A stretch of DNA of 64,000 nt from UMGS1519 sp050951095 (GTDB lineage Bacteria; Actinomycetota; Coriobacteriia; Coriobacteriales; Eggerthellaceae). The DNA lies in NCBI GenBank assembly GCA_050951095.1, contig JBMNIQ010000003.1:186001-250000 (forward strand). Direction: 5' to 3'. Positions within the stretch are counted from its first letter, which is position 1. Each line of letters starts with the position of its first letter. Made by a program: the position numbers and the translations under genes. Shown piece by piece: positions 32,811 through 42,027 of this stretch. The notes below the pieces were generated by a model. That model worked only from the letters and a program-made list of their open reading frames with translations, did not search any database and had not been told where the DNA came from.

Positions 32811-34091
32811 ATGGCAGTAGTTGTTGCAAAATTCGGCGGCACATCCGTCGCCTCTCCCGAGCGCATACAGAATGTTGCCAAGCGCCTGATCAAGATCAAG
32901 CAGGCCGGCAACGACGTCGTTGCGGTCGTATCCGCCATGGGCAAGACCACCGATGAGCTGGTGGGCCTTGCCGGTGCGCTGAACGACCATCCGTCCCCGC
33001 GCGAGATGGATATGCTGCTCTCCACCGGCGAGCAGGTCTCCATGTCGCTTCTGGCCATGGCCATCAATGCACGCGGATACCGTTCCGCAAGCTTCACGGG
33101 CTGGCAGTCCGGCATCCTGACGGACAGCCATTTCTCGTCTGCGAAGATCGAAAGCGTGGACGCGCACCGCATCCGCGAGAAGCTGGATCAAGGCGCCATC
33201 GTCGTGGTCGCCGGCTTCCAGGGCATCACGAAGGACGGCGAGATAACCACGCTCGGCCGCGGCGGCTCCGATACCACGGCCGTCGCCATCGCCTGGGGTC
33301 TGGATGCCGACGTTTGCGAGATCTATTCCGACGTCGACGGCGTTTACACGGCAGACCCGCGCGTGGCGCCGCGCGCGAAGAAGCTCGACCAGATCTCATA
33401 CGAGGACATGCTGGAGCTGTCCTCCTCCGGTGCCGGCGTGCTGCAGTCGCGCGCCGTCGAGCTTGCGCGCAAGTACCATGTGGTTATCCATTCCCGCTCG
33501 TCGTTCTCCGATGCGCCGGGCACGCTGATCAAGGAGGCTGATCCTTCCATGGAGCAAGCGGTTATCACGGGCGTCGCCCACGATACCTCGGAAATCAAGA
33601 TCACCATTCGCGGCCTGGACGACGAGTCCGGCATCGCCGCGCAGCTGTTCAGCGCGCTGGCCAGCGACAACGTGAATGTCGACATGATCATCCAGAACAC
33701 GGCCGTCGACGGGCATGCGGATATCAGCTTCACCTGCCCCGCTGCCGACCGCGCCCGTGCCGAGGAGACGGTCAGCCGCATCTGCAAGCACCTGGGTGCG
33801 AAGGATTACATCGTCAACGACAACATCGCGAAGGTCTCCATCGTGGGCACCGGCATGAAGAGCTCGCCGGGCGTTGCCGCGAGGGCGTTCCAGACGCTGG
33901 GCGAGAACAAGGTGAACATCCTCATGATCGCCACCAGCCCCATCCGCCTCTCCGTTGTCGTGGACGGCGACCAGGCGGAGCTTGCCGTGCGCTGCCTGCA
34001 TACGGCGTTCGGCCTGGACTCCGACAGCGTGTTCAAGGAGACCAGCCTGTCTGCCGAGGAGCTGGCGGCAAAGGCGAAGAAGGGCCGCTAA
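32811..34091 (+). CDS. lysC: Aspartate kinase
   Basis: The 426-residue enzyme phosphorylates aspartate, the first step to lysine, threonine and methionine. The N-terminal kinase motif is VVAKFGGTSVAS. LGRGGSDTTAVAIAWGLDA and YSDVDGVYTADPRVAP are conserved substrate and nucleotide segments. Two C-terminal ACT domains (EIKITIRGLDDESGIAAQLF and AKVSIVGTGMKSSPGVAARA) bind feedback inhibitors. ACTAAGGA precedes the ATG. The next pathway gene, asd, lies 165 bases downstream but beyond a terminator, so the two may be transcribed separately. Confidence 0.97.
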   Translation: MAVVVAKFGGTSVASPERIQNVAKRLIKIKQAGNDVVAVVSAMGKTTDELVGLAGALNDHPSPREMDMLLSTGEQVSMSLLAMAINARGYRSASFTGWQSGILTDSHFSSAKIESVDAHRIREKLDQGAIVVVAGFQGITKDGEITTLGRGGSDTTAVAIAWGLDADVCEIYSDVDGVYTADPRVAPRAKKLDQISYEDMLELSSSGAGVLQSRAVELARKYHVVIHSRSSFSDAPGTLIKEADPSMEQAVITGVAHDTSEIKITIRGLDDESGIAAQLFSALASDNVNVDMIIQNTAVDGHADISFTCPAADRARAEETVSRICKHLGAKDYIVNDNIAKVSIVGTGMKSSPGVAARAFQTLGENKVNILMIATSPIRLSVVVDGDQAELAVRCLHTAFGLDSDSVFKETSLSAEELAAKAKKGR

Positions 34092-34125
34092 CCGCGGTTT
34101 CTGCTGCTAATCGCTGCTATTCGGT

Positions 34126-34160
34126 GCGGGTCGGATGCGGAGGCGTCCGACCCGCTTTTC
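34126..34160 (+). terminator. Rho-independent terminator after lysC
   Basis: A perfect 10-bp stem (GCGGGTCGGA/TCCGACCCGC, 10-base loop) is followed by TTTTCC. Confidence 0.9.
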
Positions 34161-34256
34161 CGTTTGCGCGATTCTTTCGCCGCTTTGCGCTCGCAGGCTG
34201 TCCGCATGTCGCAACGGTAGTATCATCGGTACACCCGAATCAAGAGGAGAGACATC

Positions 34257-35303
34257 ATGACTTGGACAAAGGAGATTCCTGCAAACCCCGTCGTCGCCGT
34301 TGCCGGTGCCACCGGCGCTGTAGGGCGCGAGTTCCTGAAGGTGCTGCACGACCTGGACTTCCCGGCAAGCGAAGTCCGCGCACTGGCCTCCGCGCGCTCT
34401 GCGGGCAAGCAGCTCGACTTCGACGGCTGCGGGCAGGTGCCCGCCGGTCCGCTGACGGTGCAGGAGATGACGCCGGAGGCATTCGAGGGCGTTGACATCG
34501 CGCTGTTCTCTGCGGGGGCGGGCGTGTCCAAGAAGATGCGCCAGGCCGTTGTGGACGCCGGCGCCGTCATGATCGACAATTCCAGCGCCTTCCGCATGGA
34601 GGAGGGCGTGCCGCTGGTGGTGCCCGAGGTCAATCCGCAGGATGCCTTCAAGCACAACGGCGTCATCGCGAACCCGAACTGCTCCACTATCCAGATGGTG
34701 GTTGCGCTGAAGCCGCTGAACGATATCGCCCACATCAATCGCGTGGTGGTGTCCACGTACCAGGCGGCCAGCGGTGCCGGTGCGAAAGCCATGGATGAGC
34801 TGTACACCCAGACCCAGCAGTTCCTGAACGGCGAAGAGCTGACCATCAGCGCGTTCACGGATCAGATTGCCTTCAACACCATTCCCCACATCGACGTCTT
34901 CCTGGACGACGATTACACGAAGGAAGAATGGAAGATGGTCGTTGAGACGAAGAAGATCTTCGGCGACGACAAGATTGCCGTGGCGCCCACTTGCGTGCGC
35001 GTGCCCGTGCTGCGCTGCCATGCGGAGTCCCTCAACGTGGAATTCGATGGTCCCATCACCGTCGAGCAGGCGCGTGCGGCATGGGAGGCTGCGCCGTCCG
35101 TGGTGGTGGACGACGATCCCGCGAACAACGTGTATCCCATGCAGGGCCTGCTGGCCGGCACGGATGACGTTCACGTGGGCCGTCTGCGCCTGGATCCCAC
35201 GGTGGAGCATGGTCTGGCGTTCTGGTGCGTCATGGACCAGATTCGCAAGGGCGCGGCGCTGAACGCCGTGCAGATTGCCCAGCTGCTGCTGCCGAAGGCA
35301 TAA
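34257..35303 (+). CDS. asd: Aspartate-semialdehyde dehydrogenase
   Basis: The 348-residue enzyme reduces aspartyl phosphate, made by the neighbouring LysC, to aspartate semialdehyde with NADPH. The nucleotide-binding loop is VAGATGAVGREFLKVL and the catalytic cysteine is Cys142 in NPNCSTIQMV. The SGAGAKAMDEL loop and the C-terminal substrate residues (CVRVPVLRCHAESLNVEF) are present. The chosen ATG has GAGGAGA upstream. Length is normal for the Gram-positive type. Confidence 0.97.
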   Translation: MTWTKEIPANPVVAVAGATGAVGREFLKVLHDLDFPASEVRALASARSAGKQLDFDGCGQVPAGPLTVQEMTPEAFEGVDIALFSAGAGVSKKMRQAVVDAGAVMIDNSSAFRMEEGVPLVVPEVNPQDAFKHNGVIANPNCSTIQMVVALKPLNDIAHINRVVVSTYQAASGAGAKAMDELYTQTQQFLNGEELTISAFTDQIAFNTIPHIDVFLDDDYTKEEWKMVVETKKIFGDDKIAVAPTCVRVPVLRCHAESLNVEFDGPITVEQARAAWEAAPSVVVDDDPANNVYPMQGLLAGTDDVHVGRLRLDPTVEHGLAFWCVMDQIRKGAALNAVQIAQLLLPKA

Positions 35304-35392
35304 GCGGCGGCGAAGAGCATCCCTGCAGTTCAATAGTGCGAAGAGGCGGTTGCATGAGGCGGCCGCTTTTTCATTGAGCTGTTTGACGGCAT

Positions 35393-35423
35393 GAGGGCGG
35401 CTGCGGTATGCGGCCGCCCTCTT
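35393..35423 (+). terminator. Rho-independent terminator after asd
   Basis: A 9-bp perfect stem (GAGGGCGGC/GCCGCCCTC) is followed by TTT. A second small GC-rich stem with TTTTT lies just upstream (35347-35371). Confidence 0.75.
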
Positions 35424-35448
35424 TGTGCGGAGGACGGCAAGAAGAAAA

Positions 35449-35480
35449 CGACCCGATTGGAACGGTTTCCAATCGGGTCG
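35449..35480 (-). terminator. Rho-independent terminator of the ppk1 transcript (minus strand)
   Basis: A perfect 14-bp stem (CGACCCGATTGGAA/TTCCAATCGGGTCG) is followed on the minus strand by TTTTC. It lies just beyond the stop of the acidic ORF. Confidence 0.9.
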
Positions 35481-35523
35481 CTATGCGTAGGAGGGGAGTG
35501 GCTGATAGGTTGCGTACATCGCG

Positions 35524-36591
35524 CTAGGAGCGATGGAACAGCCGATGCAGCCAGGCCCTGAAGCCATGCGGCTTTTCGGGCTGCTTCGTCGCGACGATCT
35601 CCGTGCGGGCCGCCTCCTGAGGATTCTCCTCCTGGGGCTTGCGCGGCTCGGACTCGGAATCAGACTTGGCCTCGGCCTCGGGCTCGGGCTCGGGCGCGGG
35701 CGCGGGCGCGGGCTGCTTCGCTTCCGCGTCGGTCGATTCCTGCTGCTCCGGCGTATCGCCCTCCGCAGGCGATGATGCCTCGGTGCTGTCTGCGGCAGGC
35801 GCGGATGCCGGTTCGGTCTCATCGTCTGCAAGCAGGCCGGATGCCGTTGTGTTCGGAAGCGTTGCATCATCGCCGGCTTCGACGTCGGCTTCGGACGCTG
35901 TGGCGGCCTGGGTCTCGGGTTCTGCCTTCGCCTCAGGCTCGGGTTCTGCCTCGGGAACGGCAGCGGTCTCAACTTCGGGCTCCGCTTCGCATTCGGGCTC
36001 CTGTGCGGCTTCCTGCTCGGTCTCGTTCTCAGGCTTGGGCTCGGCTTCAGCCTCTTCGGCGGCTTCGACTTCAGACTCGGGCTCCTGCTCGGTCTCGGTC
36101 TCAGGCTCTGCCTCGGGCTCCTGCTCGGCCTCAGCCTCCGGCTCAGCTGCGATTTCCGCATCGGACGCCTCGGCCTTCGGCTCGGAAGGCTCGCTCTCGC
36201 TCGGCGCCGTTTCAGTGGCGATCAGCGCCTCGTAGAACGGGTCGTCGAACACGTCGGATTCCTCCACGACCAGCTGCGAAGCCAGATCGTCTTCCAGAAC
36301 CATGGCCGGTACGCTCGCCAGAGACTGCGCCGTGCCCAGCCCGAATTCGCGCTGGGGCGTCTTCTTGTGCGCAGACTTCTCCGTAACGTGCGCATCCTGG
36401 GCGGCCTGCGTTGCCGCAGGCGCCTCGGCGACAGGTGCGGGGGTCGGCGCCGCTTCATCTGCAGCGGCGCCTTCTTCATCTTCGGTTGCGATTATGTTCG
36501 AACTCAGATAGCGACCCGAACGGTCAGTCAGCCTCCGAATCGTTCTCGTCGGATGCCTCGCTCCCGTCGGCGTCTGCCACCGGGGCGACAA
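35524..36591 (-). CDS. Acidic Glu/Ala/Pro-rich ORF, probably a frameshifted C-terminal tail of PPK1
   Basis: The frame encodes a low-complexity acidic protein dominated by Glu, Ala and Pro, ending in a basic amphipathic tail HGFRAWLHRLFHRS. It overlaps the end of ppk1 in the +1 frame. Protein-like composition begins just after the ppk1 stop (GRYLSSNIIATEDEEG), but no ATG, GTG or TTG is available from there down to ATG 36303. The nominal TTG 36591 lies inside ppk1 where this frame looks non-coding. One deleted base near 36524-36560 would fuse it to PPK1 (1111 residues). An eighth insertion error, or a +1 frameshift, are the likely explanations; the start is therefore uncertain. Confidence 0.55.
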   Translation of the reverse strand: MSPRWQTPTGARHPTRTIRRLTDRSGRYLSSNIIATEDEEGAAADEAAPTPAPVAEAPAATQAAQDAHVTEKSAHKKTPQREFGLGTAQSLASVPAMVLEDDLASQLVVEESDVFDDPFYEALIATETAPSESEPSEPKAEASDAEIAAEPEAEAEQEPEAEPETETEQEPESEVEAAEEAEAEPKPENETEQEAAQEPECEAEPEVETAAVPEAEPEPEAKAEPETQAATASEADVEAGDDATLPNTTASGLLADDETEPASAPAADSTEASSPAEGDTPEQQESTDAEAKQPAPAPAPEPEPEAEAKSDSESEPRKPQEENPQEAARTEIVATKQPEKPHGFRAWLHRLFHRS

Positions 36592-38860
36592 CGGGTACGA
36601 CGCCCTTCGCGGCCATCGGGATGCGATTGTAGGGATCCAGCTCCTCGGCTTCCTTCTCGTCGCGCTTCGCTGCGGCGGCTTCGTCGTCGTAGGCCTTCTT
36701 GATGAAGTACTCCTGGGAGTTCAGAAGCGGCTCGCCGGCCTTCGCGAAGTATCCCAGCGGCGTGTACGTGCGGTCGGGCTGCAGCTCGCGCAGCTTCACG
36801 TTGTCGTGCATGCACTTGTCGATGTAGCCCAGCACGCGGGCCTGCAGGTCCTTGTTCTTGATGGGCCACATGATCTCGACGCGCTTGTCCATGTTGCGGG
36901 TCATCAGGTCGGCGCTGGACATGTACAGGTGCTTCACGTTGTCCGGCGTGCCGAACAGGTAGATGCGGCTATGCTCCAGCAGGCGTCCCACGATGGAGAC
37001 CACGCGCACGTTGTCCGTGTAGCCGGGGATGCCGGGCACGATGCAGCTGATGCCGCGCACCAGCATGTTCACGGGCACGTTGGCCTGGCTGGCCTCGACG
37101 ATCTTCTCGATGATGTCCTTGTCCGTGACGGAGTTCGTCTTCAGGAACACGCCGCACGGCTTGCCGGCGTGCGCCAGCTCGATCTGCTCGTCGAACAGCT
37201 CCAGCAGGCGCTGCTTGATCTGCAGCGGCGCGACGTAGATGGTGTTGTAGTCCGTGGACAGCGTCTCCAGGTTCATGTTGTTGAAGAACTCCACGGCGTC
37301 GCGGCCGATGTGCTCGTCCGTGGTGATGAAGCTGAAGTCCGTGTACAGGCGGCTGGTCTTCTCGTTGTAGTTGCCGGTGCCCAGCTGCGTGATGTGCTGC
37401 AGGCCGTTCTCCGTGCGGCGCGTGATGCAGCAGATCTTGCTGTGCGTCTTCTGCTCGTGGAAGCCGTAGATGACGTTGCAGCCGGCCTGCTCGAAGCGCT
37501 GCGACCATTCGATGTTGTTGCTCTCGTCGAAGCGGGCGCGCAGCTCGAACAGCGCCGTGACCTCCTTGCCGTTCTCGGCGGCGGCGATCAGCGCCTCGGC
37601 CAGCTGCGAACGGCTGGCAAGGCGGTACAGCGTGATCTTGATGGACACGACGTCCGGGTCCACGGCTGCCTCCTGCAGCAGGCGGACGAACGCCCCGATG
37701 TCCTCGTACGGATAGCTCAGCAGCTTCTCGTCCTTGCAGACCTGCGGGATGATGGGCTCCAGGCGGTTCAGGCTGGCGGGCCACTGCGGCTCGAACGGCT
37801 TCGAGATCAGGCCGCGGCTCAGCTCCTTGCCGGCCATGTCGGCCAGCGCGAAGGCGTAGCCCATGTTCAGGGGCACGGACGTGACGAACGTCTGATGCGG
37901 CTTCAGGTTCAGGCGCTTCAGCAGGAAGTCCTCCGTCACCTTCGACAGCTTCTTCTTGCTCTCCAGGCGGACGGGGGCCAGGCGCGAGCGCTTCTTCAGA
38001 ATCTTCTTCATGAACTCGCGGTAGTCTTCCTCATGCTCGTCGGCGCCCTCGGTGGCATCCAGGTCGGCATTGCGGGTGACGCAGATGATGTTCGTGTGCT
38101 TCACGCGGTACATGCTGAAGATCTCGGGCGCGATCATCTCCACGGCGTTCTCCAGGCGCACGAACTGCAGGCCGTCGCCGGGGAGCGTGATGACCTGCTT
38201 CGCCTGGCGCGGCATGGGGATCAGGCCCAGCGTGACGCCCTCGGCGCCCAGCTCGTGCTGCTTCTTGCGCTCCGCCTTCGCGGCTTTGCGCTCCGCCTTC
38301 GTCATGGTGGACTTGTCATGCGCCTCGCCGTCCAGGCGCACCACCACGTACAGCGCGCCGTTCTCCAAGTGCGGGAACGGGTGGCGCGAATTGATGATCT
38401 GCGGGGACAGGAACGGGACCACGTTCATGTTCAGGTAATCGCGCAGGTAGTCCAGCTGACCGGCGTTCAGGTCGCGGATGTCCAGCTCCTTGATGCCGTG
38501 GTCGGCAAGCTGGTTGCGGACGTCGTGGTAGATGGCCTCCTGCAGCGGGTACAGCTCGTGGCAGCGCTTGTAGATGGCGTCCAGCTGCTCGGAGGGAGTC
38601 ATGAGCGTCTTGGAATCCAGGATCTCCTTCTTCAGCAGCTGCAGGTCGGTCAAGCTGCCGACGCGCACCATGAAGAATTCCTGCAGGTTCGACCAGAAAA
38701 TAGAGACGAACTGCATGCGCTCGATCAGCGGCACGTTGGGGTCGGCACCCTGATCCAGCACGCGTTGATTGAACGTCAACCACGAAAGCTCGCGGTTCTG
38801 CATGTACGGTTCGGCAATGCGCCTCTTCTTATTGCCCGACCGATCTTTATCCTCAACCAT
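36524..38860 (-). CDS. ppk1: Polyphosphate kinase 1
   Basis: The 778-residue enzyme reversibly polymerises the gamma phosphate of ATP into polyphosphate. The N-terminal helical domain starts YMQNRELSWLTFNQRVLDQG. The catalytic histidine region is YGFHEQKTHSKICCITRR, and the paired segment is QLGTGNYNEKTSRLYTDFSF. It ends in a short acidic tail (DENDSEAD) that runs into the acidic ORF in the next frame. GAGGGAA precedes the ATG. It is divergent from pap across a 456-bp region, which groups two polyphosphate enzymes. Confidence 0.96.
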   Translation of the reverse strand: MVEDKDRSGNKKRRIAEPYMQNRELSWLTFNQRVLDQGADPNVPLIERMQFVSIFWSNLQEFFMVRVGSLTDLQLLKKEILDSKTLMTPSEQLDAIYKRCHELYPLQEAIYHDVRNQLADHGIKELDIRDLNAGQLDYLRDYLNMNVVPFLSPQIINSRHPFPHLENGALYVVVRLDGEAHDKSTMTKAERKAAKAERKKQHELGAEGVTLGLIPMPRQAKQVITLPGDGLQFVRLENAVEMIAPEIFSMYRVKHTNIICVTRNADLDATEGADEHEEDYREFMKKILKKRSRLAPVRLESKKKLSKVTEDFLLKRLNLKPHQTFVTSVPLNMGYAFALADMAGKELSRGLISKPFEPQWPASLNRLEPIIPQVCKDEKLLSYPYEDIGAFVRLLQEAAVDPDVVSIKITLYRLASRSQLAEALIAAAENGKEVTALFELRARFDESNNIEWSQRFEQAGCNVIYGFHEQKTHSKICCITRRTENGLQHITQLGTGNYNEKTSRLYTDFSFITTDEHIGRDAVEFFNNMNLETLSTDYNTIYVAPLQIKQRLLELFDEQIELAHAGKPCGVFLKTNSVTDKDIIEKIVEASQANVPVNMLVRGISCIVPGIPGYTDNVRVVSIVGRLLEHSRIYLFGTPDNVKHLYMSSADLMTRNMDKRVEIMWPIKNKDLQARVLGYIDKCMHDNVKLRELQPDRTYTPLGYFAKAGEPLLNSQEYFIKKAYDDEAAAAKRDEKEAEELDPYNRIPMAAKGVVPVVAPVADADGSEASDENDSEAD

Positions 38861-39316
38861 GAATATTCCCTCGCTTTAATGGAGCTGCCATTCAGAGGGC
38901 CTGCCCAGCGCCCTTGCGTACGCGATCTGCGGCCGCAAGGGGAGAAGGGCGTTCCCGAAATGGCGCCGTACTACCTGCATGTGCATACTCGGAAACGCTC
39001 TGCAGTGCCCTTATGCTCATTCTATCCTAACGTTGCTACCTTAGGTAAATGCAATGGCCGCACAAGGATGCGGTAAAGGTTTCGTTACAGGTTCGGGGAT
39101 ATGTATGAAAACCAGGGCGGAAACGGTACCGTAATTAATTTACGGATAACGATCCTTTGTTTCTTCCGCCTGTTTGCCCTGATAGGGCGCGGGGTATGCG
39201 TGCCGGTCCCGGCGAGCCTGCGTTGCAGTTCGGATACACCGTAGACGCCTGCGAACGGGCCGATTGCGGCGGTGTGGTAAAGTTCCAGTCAAATAACCGG
39301 GCAAGGAGGTTGCGCC
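38861..39316. other. Divergent intergenic region between ppk1 and pap
   Basis: This 456-bp region has no credible gene. The part from about 39000 on is relatively AT-rich. It holds two perfect palindromes: TACCTTAGGTA (39037-39047) and CCGTAA-N5-TTACGG (39129-39145). I cannot place promoters for either gene with confidence. Confidence 0.6.
39129..39145. promoter_or_regulatory. Palindrome CCGTAA-N5-TTACGG, candidate operator
   Basis: A perfect 6-5-6 inverted repeat with AT-rich centre lies 172 bases before pap and 269 before ppk1. Its size and symmetry suit a dimeric regulator. No known box was matched. Confidence 0.4.
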
Positions 39317-41035
39317 ATGCTGGACAAGGTTGATTTCGATAAGAAGAAGCTGGACAAGAAGCCGTACAAAGAGGAGCGGGACGAGCTGGTCAACAAGCTC
39401 ATCGTGCTGCAGGAGCGCGCCAAGCAGGAAGGCGTGGGCATGGTGGTGCTGTTCGAAGGCTGGAACGGCGCCGGCAAGGGCAGCCGCATCTCCGACATCC
39501 TGTACCATCTGGATGCCCGCGCCACGTCCGTCTACGTGACGGAGGACCTGAACATCGAGGAGGCCCGGAAGCTGCATGACATCAACCGCTGGGTCACCGG
39601 GTACTACCCGCTGCTGCAGAATTTCTGGAAGGCGCTGGGCCCGCGCGGCAACATCACGTTCTTCGACCGCGGCTGGTACACCACGCTGGGGCAGTCGCTG
39701 CTGTACGATCCGCCGTTCTCGCAGGTGGAGGCGTTCCTGTACGAGGATGCCGCGAAAGAGGCGAACAAGGTGAAGACGGACATGCTCTACCATGCCGTGG
39801 ACTCCTTCGAAAGCCAGCTGGTGGACGACGGCTACATTGTGAAGAAGTTCTTCCTGCATATCTCCGAGGACACCATGGCGGAGCGCCTGCGCACGCTGGC
39901 CTCGAACCCGAACACGGCATGGCGCGTGGATGACGGCGATCTGGCGCAGCTGAACGACTACGACCGCATGTACAAGATCTACGACAAGATGCTGGACAAG
40001 ACGGACTTCGATTACGCTCCGTGGATCGTCCTGAACGCCGAGGACCGCCGCCGGGTGAACCTGACGGTCCTGCGCGAACTGGTGAGCGCCTACGAGGATG
40101 CCCTGTCGAAGGGCGAGGACGAGGCGGCGAAGGAAGCCGCTGCGAAGGCCGCCGCGAATTCCGCCGGCCAGGGCCAGCAGAAGGAATGGGTGGACGAGCG
40201 CAAGCGCACGCCCGAGGAGCAGGCGAAGATCGAGGCGGAGAACGAGGCCGAGGCCGCGCGCCAGCACAAGGCGGCGCCGAAGCACTCGAAGGAATTCAAG
40301 ATCCGCAAGGGCTACCCGCGCATCGAGGAGATTCGCACGGACCTGCATCTGGACGATGACACGCAGTACAAGAAGAAGCTGAAGAAGCAGCAGAAGCGCC
40401 TGAACGAGCTGGAAACGCTCATGTACCAGAAGCGCATCCCGCTCATCATCATGTACGAGGGCAGCGACGCGGCCGGCAAGGGCGGCAACATCAAGCGCAT
40501 TGCCCAGGCCCTGGACGCCCGCGCCTACACGATCTTCCCCAGCCCGGCGCCCACGAAGCCGGAGCTGATGCATCCGTTCCTGTGGCGCTACTGGACGCGC
40601 CTGCCGAAGGCGGGCCATGTGGGCATCTACGACCGCAGCTGGTACGGCCGCGTGCTGGTGGAGCGCGTGGAGGGCTTCGCATCGGACGAGGAGTGGAGCC
40701 GCGCCTACGACGAGATCAACGAGTTCGAGCGCGAGCTGACGAACTGGGGCGCCATCCTGGTGAAGTTCTGGGTGAACACGTCCCGCGAAGAGCAGCTGGC
40801 GCGCTTCGAGGCCCGCGAGCAGAACCCCGACAAGCAGTGGAAGATCACGGCGGAGGATTGGCGCAACCGTGACAAGTACCCGCAGTACCGCGAGGCGGAG
40901 AACGACATGTTCCGCCTGACGAACACAGAGTTCGCCCCGTGGACCGTTCTGGAGAGCGACGATAAGCACTTCGCCCGCATCAAGGCGCTGAAGACCATCA
41001 ACGCCGCGCTGGAGAAGCGCCTGTTGAACGACTGA
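39317..41035 (+). CDS. pap: Polyphosphate:AMP phosphotransferase (two-domain PPK2)
   Basis: The 572-residue protein has two PPK2 domains in tandem. The first has Walker A FEGWNGAGKGS near residue 49 and FFDRGWYTTLG. The second has YEGSDAAGKGGNIKR near residue 380 and IYDRSWYGRVLVERV. A Lys/Glu/Ala-rich linker of about 50 residues joins them. Two-domain PPK2 enzymes phosphorylate AMP to ADP with polyphosphate. Together with the divergent PPK1 it can cycle energy between polyphosphate and adenylates. AAGGAGG lies 7 bases before the ATG. Confidence 0.93.
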   Translation: MLDKVDFDKKKLDKKPYKEERDELVNKLIVLQERAKQEGVGMVVLFEGWNGAGKGSRISDILYHLDARATSVYVTEDLNIEEARKLHDINRWVTGYYPLLQNFWKALGPRGNITFFDRGWYTTLGQSLLYDPPFSQVEAFLYEDAAKEANKVKTDMLYHAVDSFESQLVDDGYIVKKFFLHISEDTMAERLRTLASNPNTAWRVDDGDLAQLNDYDRMYKIYDKMLDKTDFDYAPWIVLNAEDRRRVNLTVLRELVSAYEDALSKGEDEAAKEAAAKAAANSAGQGQQKEWVDERKRTPEEQAKIEAENEAEAARQHKAAPKHSKEFKIRKGYPRIEEIRTDLHLDDDTQYKKKLKKQQKRLNELETLMYQKRIPLIIMYEGSDAAGKGGNIKRIAQALDARAYTIFPSPAPTKPELMHPFLWRYWTRLPKAGHVGIYDRSWYGRVLVERVEGFASDEEWSRAYDEINEFERELTNWGAILVKFWVNTSREEQLARFEAREQNPDKQWKITAEDWRNRDKYPQYREAENDMFRLTNTEFAPWTVLESDDKHFARIKALKTINAALEKRLLND

Positions 41036-41097
41036 GCGGTGCCGTGCGCGCACGTGCCCGCGGCAAGATGCAGGGAAGCAAGATAGGGAATTCGAGC

Positions 41098-41997
41098 ATG
41101 GCGAAGCATGCAACCGCCGAGGCGGCGGATCGCAACAGTGCGGCAACCGGAGCCGGCGAGCCGTCCGGCGGCCGGAAGGGCCGCGGACGCAAGCGTCGCA
41201 GCAGGGGCTGGAGCATCGTCTTCTGGATCGCCGTCGCGGTCTTCGTCAGCGCGTTGATCGGTTTGGGCGTCATCGGATGGAGTTACTGGTCGGCCAGCAA
41301 CCGCTACGCGGAGATTGCCGACCAGGCGTTCGAGCAGCCCACCGAGAAGACGACGCTTGCGGACATGACGGTGGACTGGGATGCGCTCCGCAAGATCAAC
41401 CCCGACATAGTGGGGTGGATCTACATTCCCGGCACGGTGGTGAACTACCCGGTGGTGCAGACCACGGATAACGAGAAGTACCTGAACACGAACTTCGACG
41501 GGGCCACCGGCCTGGCAACGGGCTGCGGCACCATCTTCTTGGACTGCAACGACAGCAAGAAGCTGACCGATGACAACGAGATCATCTACGGCCACCACCG
41601 CAACGACGGCACCATGTTCGCGGCGCTGGCGGACTTCGCCGACCAGGGCACGTTCGACGAGCATCGCACCATCTATTTCCTCACGCCGGGGAAGAACTAC
41701 AAACTGAAGACGTTTTCCCTGATCAGAACAACAGGGGATGACCCGTTGGCGATATGCGGGTTCTCGTCGGCGCGCGAGATGGCGAAGTATGTGAAGGACA
41801 AGGAGGAGAAGAGCCTCGTGACGCCGTCGGAGGGTTTCCCGAAACCTTCATCAGTCAAGCACATATTTACGTTTGCAACGTGCGATTATAATGAGGAAAA
41901 CGGGCGCGCGGTCCTCTTCAGCCGTGTGGTGAAGACGGCCGTGCCGCACGATGGTGCCTCTGACACCGTCGGTACATACGTTGCGGCAACCGAGTAG
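41098..41997 (+). CDS. Class B sortase
   Basis: The 299-residue transpeptidase would anchor substrate proteins to peptidoglycan or polymerise pili. After a basic N-terminal tail comes one membrane helix (SIVFWIAVAVFVSALIGLGV), then the sortase domain: INPDIVGWIYIPGTVVNYPV, catalytic His166 in YGHHRNDG, catalytic Cys262 in TFATCDY, and Arg270 in GRAVLF. The GHH and TCDY contexts are of class B. I chose ATG 41098 (AGGGA 8 bases upstream); ATG 41068 is in frame with a weaker site. No sorting-signal protein is in the window, so its substrate is elsewhere. Confidence 0.88.
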   Translation: MAKHATAEAADRNSAATGAGEPSGGRKGRGRKRRSRGWSIVFWIAVAVFVSALIGLGVIGWSYWSASNRYAEIADQAFEQPTEKTTLADMTVDWDALRKINPDIVGWIYIPGTVVNYPVVQTTDNEKYLNTNFDGATGLATGCGTIFLDCNDSKKLTDDNEIIYGHHRNDGTMFAALADFADQGTFDEHRTIYFLTPGKNYKLKTFSLIRTTGDDPLAICGFSSAREMAKYVKDKEEKSLVTPSEGFPKPSSVKHIFTFATCDYNEENGRAVLFSRVVKTAVPHDGASDTVGTYVAATE

Positions 41998-42027
41998 CGG
42001 TTCCGCATAACAGTTCAGGAGACGCAA

